Positions 11,299 through 21,778 of a stretch of DNA of 64,000 bases are shown here, one piece after another. The DNA lies in NCBI GenBank assembly GCA_965153355.1, contig OZ231128.1, positions 40,052,001 through 40,116,000 of the forward strand, written 5' to 3'. Below the pieces are notes generated by a model that made no database searches, was not told where the DNA came from, and saw only the letters and a program-made list of their open reading frames with translations. The DNA is from Flaccisagitta enflata. Its lineage: Eukaryota > Chaetognatha > Sagittoidea > Aphragmophora. Positions within the stretch are counted from its first letter, which is position 1; every line of letters begins with the position of its first letter. Made by a program: the position numbers and the translations under genes.

Positions 11299-12013
11299 AG
11301 TCGCAAAAGCGTTTCATGGTGCCCGGTGCCCCTTAATGGATGTGGGGCGGTCTAAAAGGCCCGATTTGTGGTCTCAGACCACTGGTCTGAGAGGCCTAAT
11401 TAGGGGTCAACAGGTCGCCCAAAGGCATTATGTGGTTAGCGATTCCCGTTGCCCTGCTTTGCATGATTGTAAATTGGAGTTAGAGGAAGCAGGGCTGCGG
11501 CCCCAAAGGGGACGAAGTCCTGTAGAACACAGGAGGACTTTCGTCCGTCCGTCCATCATTTTGTCCGCCTCCCCAGGCCCTTCCAGGCCTGAAAGTAATC
11601 CTCTCAGGCCTAAAATCTACCCTCTCAGGCCTGAAATCTGCCCTCTCAGGCCTTGAATCTGTGAGAGTGGGGAAAAGGCCTGAAAGAACAGATTTCAGGC
11701 CTGAAAGGGCTGATTTCAGACCTGAGAGGGCAGATTCAAGGCCTGAGAGGGCAGATTTCAGGCCTGAGAGGGTAGATTTCAGGCCTGAGAGGGCAAATTT
11801 GAGGCCTGAGATAGCCTGGCAGGGACAAACGGAATGACGGACGGACGAACAATAGTCCCCCTGTGTTCTACAGGACTTTGTCCCCTTCGGGGCCTCTGCC
11901 CAAGGAGTCTTAAAGTCTGGGAGACCTGATTTAAGGCTGAGGGGTGGGAGGGGGGGACAAAAGGAAAATGGAAACGGTAGTTTGTCAGTCCTTGCGGGGC
12001 CAATGCCCAAAAA
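11299..12013 (+). mobile_element. Degraded family-B element surrounding another B copy
   Basis: A B head agtcgcaaaagcg with cccggtgcccctt lies at 11299-11336, and a tail-like tccttgcggggccaatgccc at 11985-12007 followed by an A run. A complete B copy (11410-11901) lies between. Interpretation as outer and inner copy is inferred; they could be neighbours. Confidence 0.45.
11410..11901 (+). mobile_element. Family-B element, gtcctgtag subfamily
   Basis: Order: caggtcgcccaaaggc, gttgccctgctt ... gaagcagggc stem, ggccccaaagggg, cctgtagaacacagg, cgtccgtcc, a 21-bp array, then ggacggacg, cctgtgttctacagg, ccccttcggggcc, tctgccc. The array is itself inverted about its centre near 11660: the left half reads aggcctgaaatctgccctct, the right half the complement. 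Similar text at both ends makes the whole a long imperfect palindrome. Confidence 0.85.
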
Positions 12014-12088
12014 AGGGTAAGACAAGGTGGTGAGAGAGCGATAGATGTTTGACGTGAGAGGTCACGGCGGTATGGGTAGAGAGGTTGA

Positions 12089-12370
12089 GGAAGAAGAAGA
12101 AGAAGAAGAAGAAGAAGAAGAAGAAGAAGCAGAAGCAGAAGAAGAAGAAGAAGAAGTTAAATAAGATAAAGAAAAAGAAGAAGAAGAAGAGAAGAAGAAG
12201 AAGAAGAAGAAGAAGAAAAGAAGATGAAAAGAAGAAAAGAAAAAGAAAAGAAAAGAAAAGAAAAGACAAAGACAAAGAAGGAAAAGAAAGGAAAAGTAGA
12301 GGAAGCAGAAAAAAGTGAATAGGTCAGGAGATGAAGAAGAAGAAGCAGATATAAAGAAAAAAAGAAAAAG
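12089..12370. repeat. (GAA)n-type polypurine tract
   Basis: GAA units change to GAAAA variants toward 12370; the family-B copy begins at once after it. Confidence 0.95.
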
Positions 12371-12372
12371 AA

Positions 12373-12797
12373 TAGTCGCAAAAGCGTTAGATGGTCAGCG
12401 GTACCCGTTGCCCCTTAGTGAGTGTATGAGGGTGTGAGATGGTAAGAGGGGCAGCGGCCCCGAAGGAGCCGATGACCTATGCTGTTTTTATTTGAGCCTG
12501 GAGGCTGGAATCAGGGCCTTGAAGCTGGGATTTGAGCTTAGAGGCAGGGATTTGAGCCTCTTGGCTGAGATTTGAGCCTCGAGACTGGGATTTGAGCCTC
12601 AAGGTTGGAATTGGAGCCTCAAGGCTGGATATGGGCCTTGAGGCTGGGATTTGGGCCTTGAGGCTGGGATTTGGGTCTCGAGGCTGAAAGCGGGGGGGGG
12701 GGGGTACGAAGGAGGAGAAGGAGAAGAAGAAGAAGAAGGAGGAGAAATTTGCCCTGTGTGAAAGCATAGGTCATCGGCCCCTTCGGGGCCGCTGCCC
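12373..12797 (+). mobile_element. Family-B element, cctatg subfamily
   Basis: Starts tagtcgcaaaagcgttagat and ggtcagcggtacccg, then a tgcccctt ... aggggca stem, ggccccgaaggagcc, gacctatgct, a one-way 20-bp array (gggatttgagcctcgaggct type), a G run, a GGAGAA tract, then gtgtgaaagcataggtcatc, ggccccttcggggcc, gctgccc and an A run. Confidence 0.9.
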
Positions 12798-13034
12798 AAA
12801 AAGTAAAAAAAAGAAGTGCAGGGACAGTGAAGGACAGTCACATATACACCGATAAACGCCACTAAAAAAATTGAGAAAGAAAAAAAAAAAACTAAGCTTC
12901 GGTGTAGAAAAAGCGGGAAACGAACGAGTGGAATTTTCAGAATGAAGAATTCATGCAAATGCGCCCCCCGTGAGCAGTTGGCGAATTACGATTGTTGCCC
13001 GATCCAACAACGACGACGCAACTGCCAGCGCAAA

Positions 13035-13172
<138 letters not shown>

Positions 13173-13178
13173 GCATTA

Positions 13179-13179
13179 T

Positions 13180-13234
<55 letters not shown>

Positions 13235-13250
13235 GATGATGATGATGATG
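13179..13250. repeat. (GAT)n microsatellite
   Basis: About 23 GAT units with one GAA. Confidence 0.98.
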
Positions 13251-13295
13251 ATGAAAACTTCATGAAAACTCGAGAGTAATGTTGACGATGTAGAT

Positions 13296-13557
13296 AACAA
13301 GGCCAACACCTTACAGTCGCGTGCGGTTGTTAAGACTAAAATACCAAAAGACTAAAAGACTGAAAGACTAAAAGATTAAAAGACCAAAAGACTAAAAGAC
13401 TAAATGTAAATTGTCTTGAAATGACTTGAAATAACTTTAAATACCGTAAAACGACGAAAAAAAGCTAACGAAAGCAAAGTGTGATCGACGGACGGACGGA
13501 CCAACTGACAGACAGACAGACGGACAGAGCGGGTTGTAGAGTCGCGTGCACGTGACT
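13296..13557 (-). mobile_element. Family-A element
   Basis: On the minus strand it starts tcacgtgcacgcgactctac (head) and ends ggccttgtt; the 3' partner gcacgcgact... is present as cgcacgcgactgtaagg. Its middle contains many agactaaa-type short repeats (13336-13410). Confidence 0.75.
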
Positions 13558-14279
13558 AAAAAAGACATCAATGATGTTGACGATGAACATCAAAGACAAC
13601 GAACGGCATTGAATTACGGTAGAGCACCGCTAGATTGCACCCGCTAGTAAGGCATGCAACTTACTGTCCCAAGAGAGATTTTGTAGTTATTTCTTTACTT
13701 GCAATGAGGCAGCGTCACTAATTTAAGGGAGTACGAGTGTAGGACAAGTCCAAATCTCGCCTCAGATACTGGATTTTCATGTCAGTGGGCCCAAAATATG
13801 AGGTTTTCCACCAATTTTAGGGCTGTCACTCAAAAAATACCCCGCAGATGGCCCCAAAAACCAATTTTTGCTTTATTTATACTGTTTTATTAGCGTTTTT
13901 TAGCGTTTTTTATAAATGGCTAAAACTTTTCAAAATTTTTTTTTTTATCAAAACTACTGTTGTTCATCCCATGCCTCAGTAGCATTCTTCATCCCTTCGA
14001 TTAAAAAAATAACTAGAAATTTTAAGTATCAGCAGGTAAAAAATGATAGAAATTGCAGAAAAATAGGCAAAAACGGAAAACTGTAACTGAAATCAATACA
14101 TCTAGCTATTTAACTAGCTCCTAGCCATGATATTAATAAAACCTAGCAAACTCTAAGTTAAGCTAGTGATCTGTAATGAAATAGTAATCATTCTATCAAT
14201 CAAATAACTCAATCCTAATCAAACAAAGTTCCATGAAACAGCAGTGCAATCATCCAATTCATAAGATTTGTGCTACTAT

Positions 14280-16260
14280 TCTTGGCCATAAGAGGTGATG
14301 AGTTATTCACAGAGCCTCAATGACCTCTCTGTTGAGAAGTGCAAAGACCAAATCTTTTTGCTTAATATTTTTGGCAAATTTAAAAAAGGTGTGATTTCAA
14401 GCACATGCTTCTTTTCAAAGTGATCTACTACTTTTTCAGTTGGGTAAATCCAATATGTTTTCTCTACATCACCTTTTGCACAAGTTTTCAGAGTGGTGAA
14501 GGCTTGAACAATAGTGGTATCTAGCTCCTAGTTGTATGACTGGACTGACCCAAGGTTTCATCCATCTACTTTGAAAGTAACCATGGCAAAAGAAAAAAAG
14601 AGACAAAATGTTTTTTCAATGTTTTACATTCATCCAGTGAGAAAAACATAGCAAAATCCATGACCTTTTTAAAGCTCTTCAAAAGATCTTCAAAATGGGA
14701 CCATGCTGATTGTTGTAGCTTTATTTGTTTAGAAATGACATAAGGATAAGGAGTAGATGGTCAACACTGTAAAAGCCACATTGAAAAAGCTGTACCTTTT
14801 TGTTAGTTCATAAAAAAACAAAAAAAAATCTTTCTGAATTTTCAAAGATTTTTGAATTTTCTTTCATTCAAGACCAATCCCAGATCTGTAACTCAAACCG
14901 TTTAAAAGTTAGAGCTCCTCAAAGTAAACTACTTCTTTTCAAGACCTTTTGAATGCAGTTGAATTGCAAAATTGAATATGGCGATGTTTTCATTCATTCT
15001 TGTGCCATTTCTAAACGAATAAAGCTAGAACTACCAGCAACGTCGCATTTAAAAAATCTTTCACAGATCTTTCAAATGGTCATGTATTTTTTATATTTTG
15101 TATCTTTTGTTCAGCAGAAATAAGCCAAACAAGTTGTCTTTTTTTTTTTCCATGGTTAACAAGAAACTCTTCCTCCTGAAGTGGCCATTGGAAGTCCAGT
15201 TCAGGATCAGCTGAAGTGGCTGCTGCAGATCTTTTTCTTTTTAGGTGCGACAAAGCACCTCTATAACTGGCTGTGTCCGTTGGTTGGTTGGTCGGTCGGT
15301 AACGCATTCATTTGACGATCCACACGTCGCACCTTATTCGCCTACTTGGCCTTGTTGTTTGAGACTGTGCTGTGGGTGAATCAAGCATATTAGTTGCTTC
15401 ATAAACATCATCAACTGTAATGAATTCTTGATTGCATTGGTCAACAGAATGTAATGCCAGTAGATTTTCATACATTTGTTTGGAACTGATATTGCATTGC
15501 TTGAAGTAAACAAAGTCACTAAGCAACTCAGAAAAAATGATTTTTTTCAACTTGATTTCCCTGCACAAAATGGACAGTTAATTCTGCTTCTTCAACATCT
15601 TGATTCAATTGTAGCATTTGTGAATTTCATTTTGAGATGTCAATGGAGCATCACATTTTTGTTTCTTGCCATTATCTTGGCACAAGGCCATCGCCTTGTT
15701 TTTTGACTGCTCTCTGGCTAGCTTATCTGCCTCTGGATCAGTGAGAGCAAGTTTGGACTCCATCAAATCCTTTTGGGCCCTGGACCAATCTGTCTTAATT
15801 TCTGCAACTTCCATTTGCTTGGCTTTCAACTTTTTGCTCCCTTTGCAAATGCTTTGTTTATCAATTCAGAACCAATCTGTCACTTATGGCCTGAAATGCT
15901 ACACCTCCTTTAGCTTTGAGCTGTTGTGAGAAGTGTCCAAAGTAGTTCTCTCCTGCTTTGCTGTCAATTGGAATTTTTTTAAAGTTCATCCTCTGTGAAC
16001 ATTTTTGAAAGTGGCTTCAACTGTGTCTTTCCATAAGTGCCTGCTGCTTTTTTCTCACAGTATTCCTTATACTCAAGATATGCTAAAAAGCTGTCTAGCT
16101 GGTCAATTGCCTTGCCTTGCCAATTCTTCCCTCCTTCATCAGCATAGCATCATTTCTACGTCCTCTTTGCTCTTCAAATGCACTGAATTCTTCAGCTCTG
16201 TTCCATTAATTTGAAGAATTCTCCATTGCAACAAACTTCAACGCCAGGTCCTTTGGGCAC
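14280..16260 (-). pseudogene. Decayed gene of unknown function inside element X
   Basis: Coding-like minus-strand segments appear in shifting frames: near 16210-15990 (LAYLEYKEYCEKKAAGTYGK), 15829-15605 (a charged helix-like part with DWSRAQKDLMESKLAL), 15568-15357 (YENLLALHSVDQCNQEF), 15240-15080 (ELDFQWPLQEEEFLVNHGKK) and about 14540-14300 (KGDVEKTYWIYPTEK). A family-A element at 15243-15356 cuts the frame. Stops and frameshifts separate the pieces; some gaps could also be introns. I do not recognise a domain. Being within X it may be that element's own protein, perhaps a transposase or an accessory gene. Confidence 0.5.
15243..15356 (+). mobile_element. Short family-A element, ggtgcgac subfamily (114 bp)
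   Basis: Head hairpin aggtgcgacaaagcacct; post-hairpin ctataactggctgtgtccgt and GTTG/GTCG repeats; 3' partner gtcgcacct, the exact complement of the head strand aggtgcgac, then tattcgcctacttggccttg. Inserted in the decayed gene. Confidence 0.85.
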
Positions 16261-16344
16261 CTAAGTTGTCTTTTACTTTGCTTTTGTCAGAAATGATAAG
16301 TAAGGCTACTTTCAGTATATCCTGGCCAATTTGTCCTTCCAAAG

Positions 16345-16393
16345 AAAGAAGATAGGTAAAGAGAGAGAGGTAAAGAGAGAGAGGTAAAGAGAG

Positions 16394-16436
<43 letters not shown>

Positions 16437-16510
16437 GAGAGTCAGTGAGTGAGAGGGAGAGAGAGGTGGAGAGAGAGAAAAGAAAGGAGAGAGAGAGAGG
16501 GAGGAGAGGG
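16345..16510. repeat. Imperfect (GA)n tract
   Basis: gagagaggtaaa units, then GA with interruptions. Confidence 0.9.
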
Positions 16511-16585
16511 GGTAACTGAAAAGAAACTACTGAGCTAGTTTAAATTAACAAAATGGAGTTAATTTGAAAAGAAATGATTGAAATA

Positions 16586-16758
16586 CAATTGAGCTTCACT
16601 AGAGCGCATGCCAGGGGATTGAGCAAAATTATGCCTTACAGTGAAGCTGGCTTTACCACTGTAGACACAACTACAAAAATCTCTCATGAGACCACAGGTT
16701 ATATGCCTTGTTAGCGGGCATGCTTTATTAGCGGGTGCACTTAAGCGGTGCTCCACTG
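16586..16758. mobile_element. Y element, intact copy (173 bp, TA flanks)
   Basis: Ends caattgagcttcactagagc and the complement of cagtggagcaccgctt; TA on both sides (16584-16585, 16759-16760). Shares attatgccttacagtgaagc and a central cctcat-like segment with the copy at 53842. Confidence 0.75.
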
Positions 16759-17121
16759 TATATTTAAAGCACATGCTAAATTCATGTTTTTGAGAAATAT
16801 TGATCCTGCCTGGTTAGTGCTTTACTTTTTTATGAAGTTGAAATTTGAATGAATAAATAAGCGTTTAAAATCTGACTAAGTGCGAAAAATCGTTTAAAAA
16901 TTAGTTGCGATTTGGTTTTTGAGCCCATCCGCGGGGTTTTTTTTCACCGACTAAGTTCTGATTAGTGATTTGCCACTAAGTAGGGTCCCACTCATAGGTT
17001 TATCGAGTATCTGAGGCCGTTTTTTGAAGTTTGCTCATTTTTGAGAAATCTCGTACTCCCTTATCACTATAAGGCATGATTTTGGCCAGTCCCTTGGCGC
17101 GCGCTCTAGTCAACCTCGCCG

Positions 17122-17275
17122 TGCGGGTGGGAACTGGGTAGGGGAAGTTATAGAAAAGGTTACGTAGTATCCGGGCAGGGAGAGTAATGCGAAAAAGCAC
17201 AAAAAGTAATCAAAGTACGGACGAACGGACGAAGGGAAGGACAGATGGAGAGACAGACAGATGCACGGGCTAACA
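17122..17275 (-). mobile_element. Family-A remnant
   Basis: gtgcgggtggg, then cgggcagggagagtaatgcg and GGAC/GAAC repeats resemble the reverse of an A copy; head and tail not clear. Confidence 0.4.
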
Positions 17276-17574
17276 ATGAAAAATGATTAGATAATGAACA
17301 ATCTGGTATGGTTGACATAAGAAAGAAAGGAGTAACTTCTTAATACTGTGGACAGCAGAACTTGGAGGTATGACTTTACTAATGGTTACTTTTTCCGTCA
17401 CAACAGTTTTTCTTTGCCATTTCTTTTTAGTTTCTCTACTAGAGGCTTTGTCCGTCCGTCGGTCCGTTGGTTCGTGGTGATCGAGTCCAAAAGAGGAAAA
17501 ATGAGTGTTTTGGATTTATTCTTTGTATGTTTGTGTATGGAGTGGGGTTTGGGGTGTGGATGGGGGTTGGATGC

Positions 17575-18804
17575 ATGTATTCCGTTGGCGTTATTATGGC
17601 ATTATCGTCCCAAATAGGGGAGCGACGTATAAAAACTCCTAGTATGCAGCAGTTTCAAAACGACCAAAAAACCATTTATGCATACAAGAACGTCCTTTTG
17701 TGGTTGTAAACTGGGGTTTCAAAACGCAGGCATAGTTGCCGTTTTGAAACCGCGTTTTTTGGGAGTTTCAAAACTGCATATAAAGGGCTTTTGAAAACAT
17801 GACTAAAATAACATTTCTTTCTCACTTCTAGCCAGTTTTTTTTTTTTTTTCTTTTTAAAACTGAAGGTATGAGCTTTTTCAAACAGTGGCAGTGACAGTG
17901 GCAGTAAAATTATGAAATATGAAATCGCCGTTCCCATAAGCAATTTTTTTGCAGTTTTGAAACTGTAAAAAAGTTGCTTGTAAAAACGTTTCATAAATTC
18001 AATTTTTTGCAGTTCCAAAACTTCAATTTTTTGCAGTTTCAAAACTGTAAAAAAAATTTTTTTTTTAATCTCCTTCAAAGTAGTAAAACATAACATATTA
18101 GCAAATTTACATAAAATACAAGTGACATGGAGTCACAATTCAACAGCAATAGGACGACAAGCATTTGATGGCAACACATGGTGTTTCACCCTATCTTTAG
18201 TCGCGTGCTACATGACTCTACACCCTGCTTTGTCCATATGTATGAAAGCGTAGGTTTTATGGAAAACCAAGAGTGGCGCGCGTATTAGCCAGTCAGTGAG
18301 GGCTAACGGGGCCCTCTTCAATTCATTTCAGTTTGGGTAAAGTTAGGGAAATTGTTCTACCTAGCATATATAACCATGTTTCAATTTTTAAACACATTTT
18401 TTCTTAGTTTCAATACTTCAATTTTTTTCGTTTTCAAAACGGCAAAAAAGGTGATAAGTTTACAAAGATATATAGATTTTTTCCCTTGCTGGCTGTAACC
18501 TTAGCACTGTTTTCAAGCGTTTTGAAACGCAAAAATCTCATGGTTTTAAAACTTTAGAATTGCAAAGTTTTTGAAACCGCAACTATGCCTCAAAATTCGT
18601 TTCAAAAGTTGCGAATACTTGTGGTATTGAAACGACAATATTAGATCGTTTTAAAACTGCATAAGAACGCCCGTTTCAAAACGGTTTTTTAAGCATTTTT
18701 GTCACAAAAATTCATAATTTTTGTTACAATAATCCACTTTCTTGCATTTTTGAAACGATTTTGGGCGGTTTAATACGTTATAAAGGAACGCCACGGAATA
18801 TCTC
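17575..18804. mobile_element. 1,230-bp DNA transposon-like element with 9-bp duplication
   Basis: The exact direct repeat gttggatgc flanks it (17566-17574, 18805-18813). Ends are inverted: tattccgttggcgtt left, complement of aacgccacggaata right. The inside is full of gtttcaaaac / gttttgaaac motifs in both directions (17650-17780, 17990-18060, 18410-18760). No coding frame. A 9-bp duplication points to a MULE-type element; only a helper could move it. Confidence 0.8.
18195..18265 (+). mobile_element. Family-A head fragment
   Basis: tttagtcgcgtgctacatga, ctctacaccctgctttgtcc, then a phrase tatgaaagcgtaggt that recalls the family-B tail. Lies within the 1,230-bp element. Confidence 0.55.
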
Positions 18805-18906
18805 GTTGGATGCCCCTGCCCACCCATCCGCAACGATATTGTGACCCCGCGTTCTCTCGGCTCGAAGAAAATTTTCCCGGCAAGCAACTCCTTCACCCCC
18901 TTAAGA

Positions 18907-19028
18907 CGGCAGCAAACCATTACCAAACCCTACAAGAAATGAAGGTGTAGCGGGCTGTTTCTCTCCAGACGGTAGAAAACCATTACCAACCCTAAGAGAG
19001 AAAAAAAAGGTATGGCGGGGTTGTTTCT
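18907..19028. repeat. Two direct repeats of about 60 bp
   Basis: aaaccattaccaaaccctac with gcgggctgtttct, repeated once with small changes. Confidence 0.75.
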
Positions 19029-20007
19029 AAACTTAGGCGTCGTGACTCGTGGTTTGCGGCGCCCCCAAAGATTTCGTAATGATTATGACCATACTGGGAA
19101 AACAACAACATTTTCGCTGCTCGGAATTTTTGCCATCAAATTTGATGATATTTTGGACTGAAAGCTTACGCCCTTGATACGCGTCGTTCAGAACATGCCT
19201 TTGATATTCGGCCATTACGTGGGCTATACGGTAGATGCAGTCTTGCATAGCTGGGCCAACGTGATTCTGATGTCATAACGAGTGATGACACAAACTACAG
19301 TTGATCTCCGAATCAGCGAATCCAAAGGATTTGAAATCCAACCAATAAGCCGTAGGGGAAAATTACGAGAAGCACAAGAATTACTTTACTTTTAGTCTGT
19401 CTGGAGTTACATAATTTGATCTGTTGCCACCCAAAGGAATTGTCGTCTTTCAGTTAAAATTTCATTATTTTGGGCCTATTATAAGAATGATTTTTTTCTT
19501 TTTTTTTAAAAGAGACATATTCTTATTCGCGGGTGCGCTCCTGCTAGGTAACATTTGAACGCATTTTGTTTTTCTTGTAACTCATGGTTTGCCATGGGAT
19601 CGAGCTATCCAAGGAGCGAGTCGATAGCGCGTAGTTTTACCTTCCCATACACATGCGGACGTGATCCTGCCGCAGTCCAATTTGACGCACACGCGTCCTA
19701 TCCGCAGACGTACGCCCAAATGCACGCAGACGCGATATCAAAGGCACGCAGCTCAGACACACGCGCAACCCCGTCACGTAGGCAACGACGGCCACCGTCT
19801 TACCTTTGCCTTTTACTACGATGCAAAAACTTATTTTTATGATCCCCGATGGTTGAGGAAAAAAAAAGAATCGTTAAGATGGAAGCTTCGGCGCGAAAAT
19901 CACCTGCCAAGAAAAGATTTACAGGTTAGCATTTTATGGGCAAATGCATGTATACGAAGACTCGTCGACGACTACTTTGCCCTCGTGCCTTGTGGTCTCT
20001 TGTTTTT
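19029..20007. other. Unassigned sequence
   Basis: No coding or element signal I can defend. Slightly more balanced base composition at 19600-19850, where short frames overlap, but no domain is recognisable. Confidence 0.35.
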
Positions 20008-20472
20008 GGGCAGCGGCTCCAGAGAGGCTGATAACTAATGCTGTAGGACACATGAAGAATTAGCCTCCGCGATGCTAGAATCAGCCTCCGCTAAGCCAGA
20101 ATTAGCCTCTGCAAAGCCAGAATTAGCCTTTGTGAAGCCAGTATAAGCCTCCGTGAAGCTAGAGTTAGCCTTCGCGAAGCTAAAGTTAGCCTTCGCGAAG
20201 CTAGAGTTAGCCTTTGCGAAGCCAGAATTAGCCTCCGCGAAGCCAGAATCAGCCTCTGCGAAGCCAGTATTAGACAAAAGAAAAGCCAAAAATAAAAAGT
20301 CAAAAATAGAATACAAAATATGAAAAGTCAAAAATGAATAAAAAAAAAAAAGAAAATGAAATAAAAAAGTAACTTTTTTCATGATAGAAAAAAATATCGA
20401 TCACATCTGATCCCCACAAACACCAACATAATAGCGTCGGGACTGTCGGGTATCGCTGACCATGTAAAGCTT
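20008..20472 (-). mobile_element. Family-B element, diverged, with its own 21-bp array
   Basis: Left edge gggcagcggctccagagagg, ctgataactaatgct, gtaggacaca; array 20055-20275 of about 10 units like gaagccagaattagcctccg; right edge tgtcgggtatcgctgaccat, gtaaagctttggtgg, the complement of a B head. The array unit is unrelated to other copies. Confidence 0.75.
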
Positions 20473-21519
20473 TGGTGGCTGTTGTCAACATACTCTTTTT
20501 CTAGATAGTAGAATATCAAAGGCCTTCAATTGCCAGGGTGGCCTTAATGGGCCACAATGAGGATGACATAAATCGGCATCGATTTTACAGATGGACATTT
20601 CAGGCCTGTATATAGTTGCATATATCAAATCAAAGGATTTGGAAATGGGGAAGGAAATCAAAGGGTGGAAAAATGAAAAGATGTAAAATATTAGGCTACT
20701 AACACGCGCCAACTCAGAGAAATTGAGGGAGAGAAAAAAGTTGTCAGAAATTTTAATGTCCCTCGACCCTGGCATATCTGCTACAAAATTTAAGAAAATG
20801 TTATTATTTTTATCAGAATTTGCTTAATTTATCACAGAGTCAGACCACAGTGCTTTTTTTTGCGATGAAAATAGTAATAATAAAGAGAAAATTAAATAAT
20901 GCTGAGAAAACCTCGTTTTGACCAAAGTAGGAGAACCGTGTGGTCATGTTCGCCCATCTGCCTTATAGATTTAGCTTTGCTGATTTCAAATCTGTTTTTA
21001 AAAATCGTCTGCGATTTGGCGAAAAATGGCGAGAGACAAAACAGTCAATCCTTTTCATTAGCGGTAGGAGAATAAATGTTGTCATGGAATTGACACGTAG
21101 AACTGGTGCAAACGATTCATGCATCGCGTTCGTGTTGCTACGCAATTATTTCTCGGTGTGGTCTATAACATAGCCTTGATCGTGTAGTAAGCCGTTTGTT
21201 TGTTGTTTGTTGTTTGTGTCAACCCTTAAAAACTTGAGAACCACAACTCGTATGTTGATGAAACTTGGTCAGCACTATTTCTAGGGCATTACTAATCTGT
21301 GTACCAACTTTCAACAACATTCATAAATATTTAATACCCTTTGCTGATCGAGTAGCTGGGTTTTTCACTTAGTAACCACGATGTGGCCTTTAGTTTTTCA
21401 GCTTATTGCCAAGCTTAAATTCATCATTTCGTTGGGTTGACTTTTTTGGTTAACATGTGACATGTGAATAAGGTGATTTAACCACATTTTGATTTTTTTT
21501 TTGCGATGATGATTTTTTT
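20473..21519. other. Unassigned sequence
   Basis: Contains a short TTGT-rich run at 21187-21216. No gene or element recognised. Confidence 0.35.
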
Positions 21520-21682
21520 AGTTGCGGACACGCAGCTCCATAAGAGGCTTTGTCCGTCTGTCTGTTGGTCCGTTGGTCTATCCGTCAGCCTGTGGTGATC
21601 GAGTTGGAAAGTGTGAAATTGCGCATTTCCGCCCCTGCCCACCCATCCGTAACTGGTATTGGCTGTGTATCCGGCCTTGTTT
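21520..21682 (+). mobile_element. Family-A element, gcggac subfamily
   Basis: Head agttgcggacacgcagct; cataagaggctttgtccgtc; gatcgagttgg; cccctgcccacccatccgta with 3' partner tccgtaact; then ggctgtgtatccggccttgt. Confidence 0.85.
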
Positions 21683-21778
21683 TCCAATTTTACACATTTC
21701 GTGGGGCAAAATAGAAAATGAAGTGAATTTCCTCCTCCACATACAGTGACGTCTTATTTTCTTTATAGTTGTGTTTTT

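Larger units (their letters stand above)
13721..17063. mobile_element. X: 3.3 kb element with ~170-bp imperfect inverted ends
   Basis: Both ends read taagggagtacgag inward. Further matching blocks in the same order on both arms are gcctcagatact, gtgggccc/gtgggaccc and accccgcagatggcccc. A 6-bp direct repeat tcacta flanks it (13715-13720, 17064-17069). It holds a decayed minus-strand gene, an A copy and a Y copy. Long inverted ends would suit a MULE-like element, but the duplication is not clearly 9 bp. Confidence 0.7.
13617..17120. mobile_element. Y: pogo-like MITE split by element X
   Basis: The left part 13617-13720 begins cggtagagcaccgct after a TA; the right part 17070-17120 (taaggcatgattttggccag, gcgctctagt) matches the other half of intact Y copies at 16586-16758 and 53842-53999. 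The ends resemble pogo/Tigger-type inverted repeats (CAGTGGAGC). The right outer end is blurred. Confidence 0.6.
17429..18870 (+). mobile_element. Family-A element (gtggatggggg subfamily), split by a 1,230-bp element
   Basis: The left part (agtttctctactagaggctt, gtccgtccgtcggtccgt, gatcgagtccaaaag, gggtgtggatgggggttgg) ends at 17574; the right part (cccctgcccacccatccgc, aacgatattgtgaccccgcg) starts at 18814. Copies at 24813 and 61116 show the same text uninterrupted. The head hairpin is deleted in this copy. Confidence 0.8.

Noticed and set aside
11290-12025. Frames with repeated SGLKSALSGLKS-type residues (also 56506-57122)
   Set aside because: They follow the 20-21-bp arrays of family B in both directions and are not genes.
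13721-17063. Element X as an LTR retrotransposon
   Set aside because: The end repeats are inverted, not direct, and no polymerase or integrase motifs were seen.
19555-20038. Two overlapping frames near 19.6-20.0 kb
   Set aside because: Neither has recognisable similarity, and the right end runs into a family-B edge.
20040-20280. CRISPR-like array
   Set aside because: Units are contiguous without spacers, vary in sequence, and the context is eukaryotic family B.
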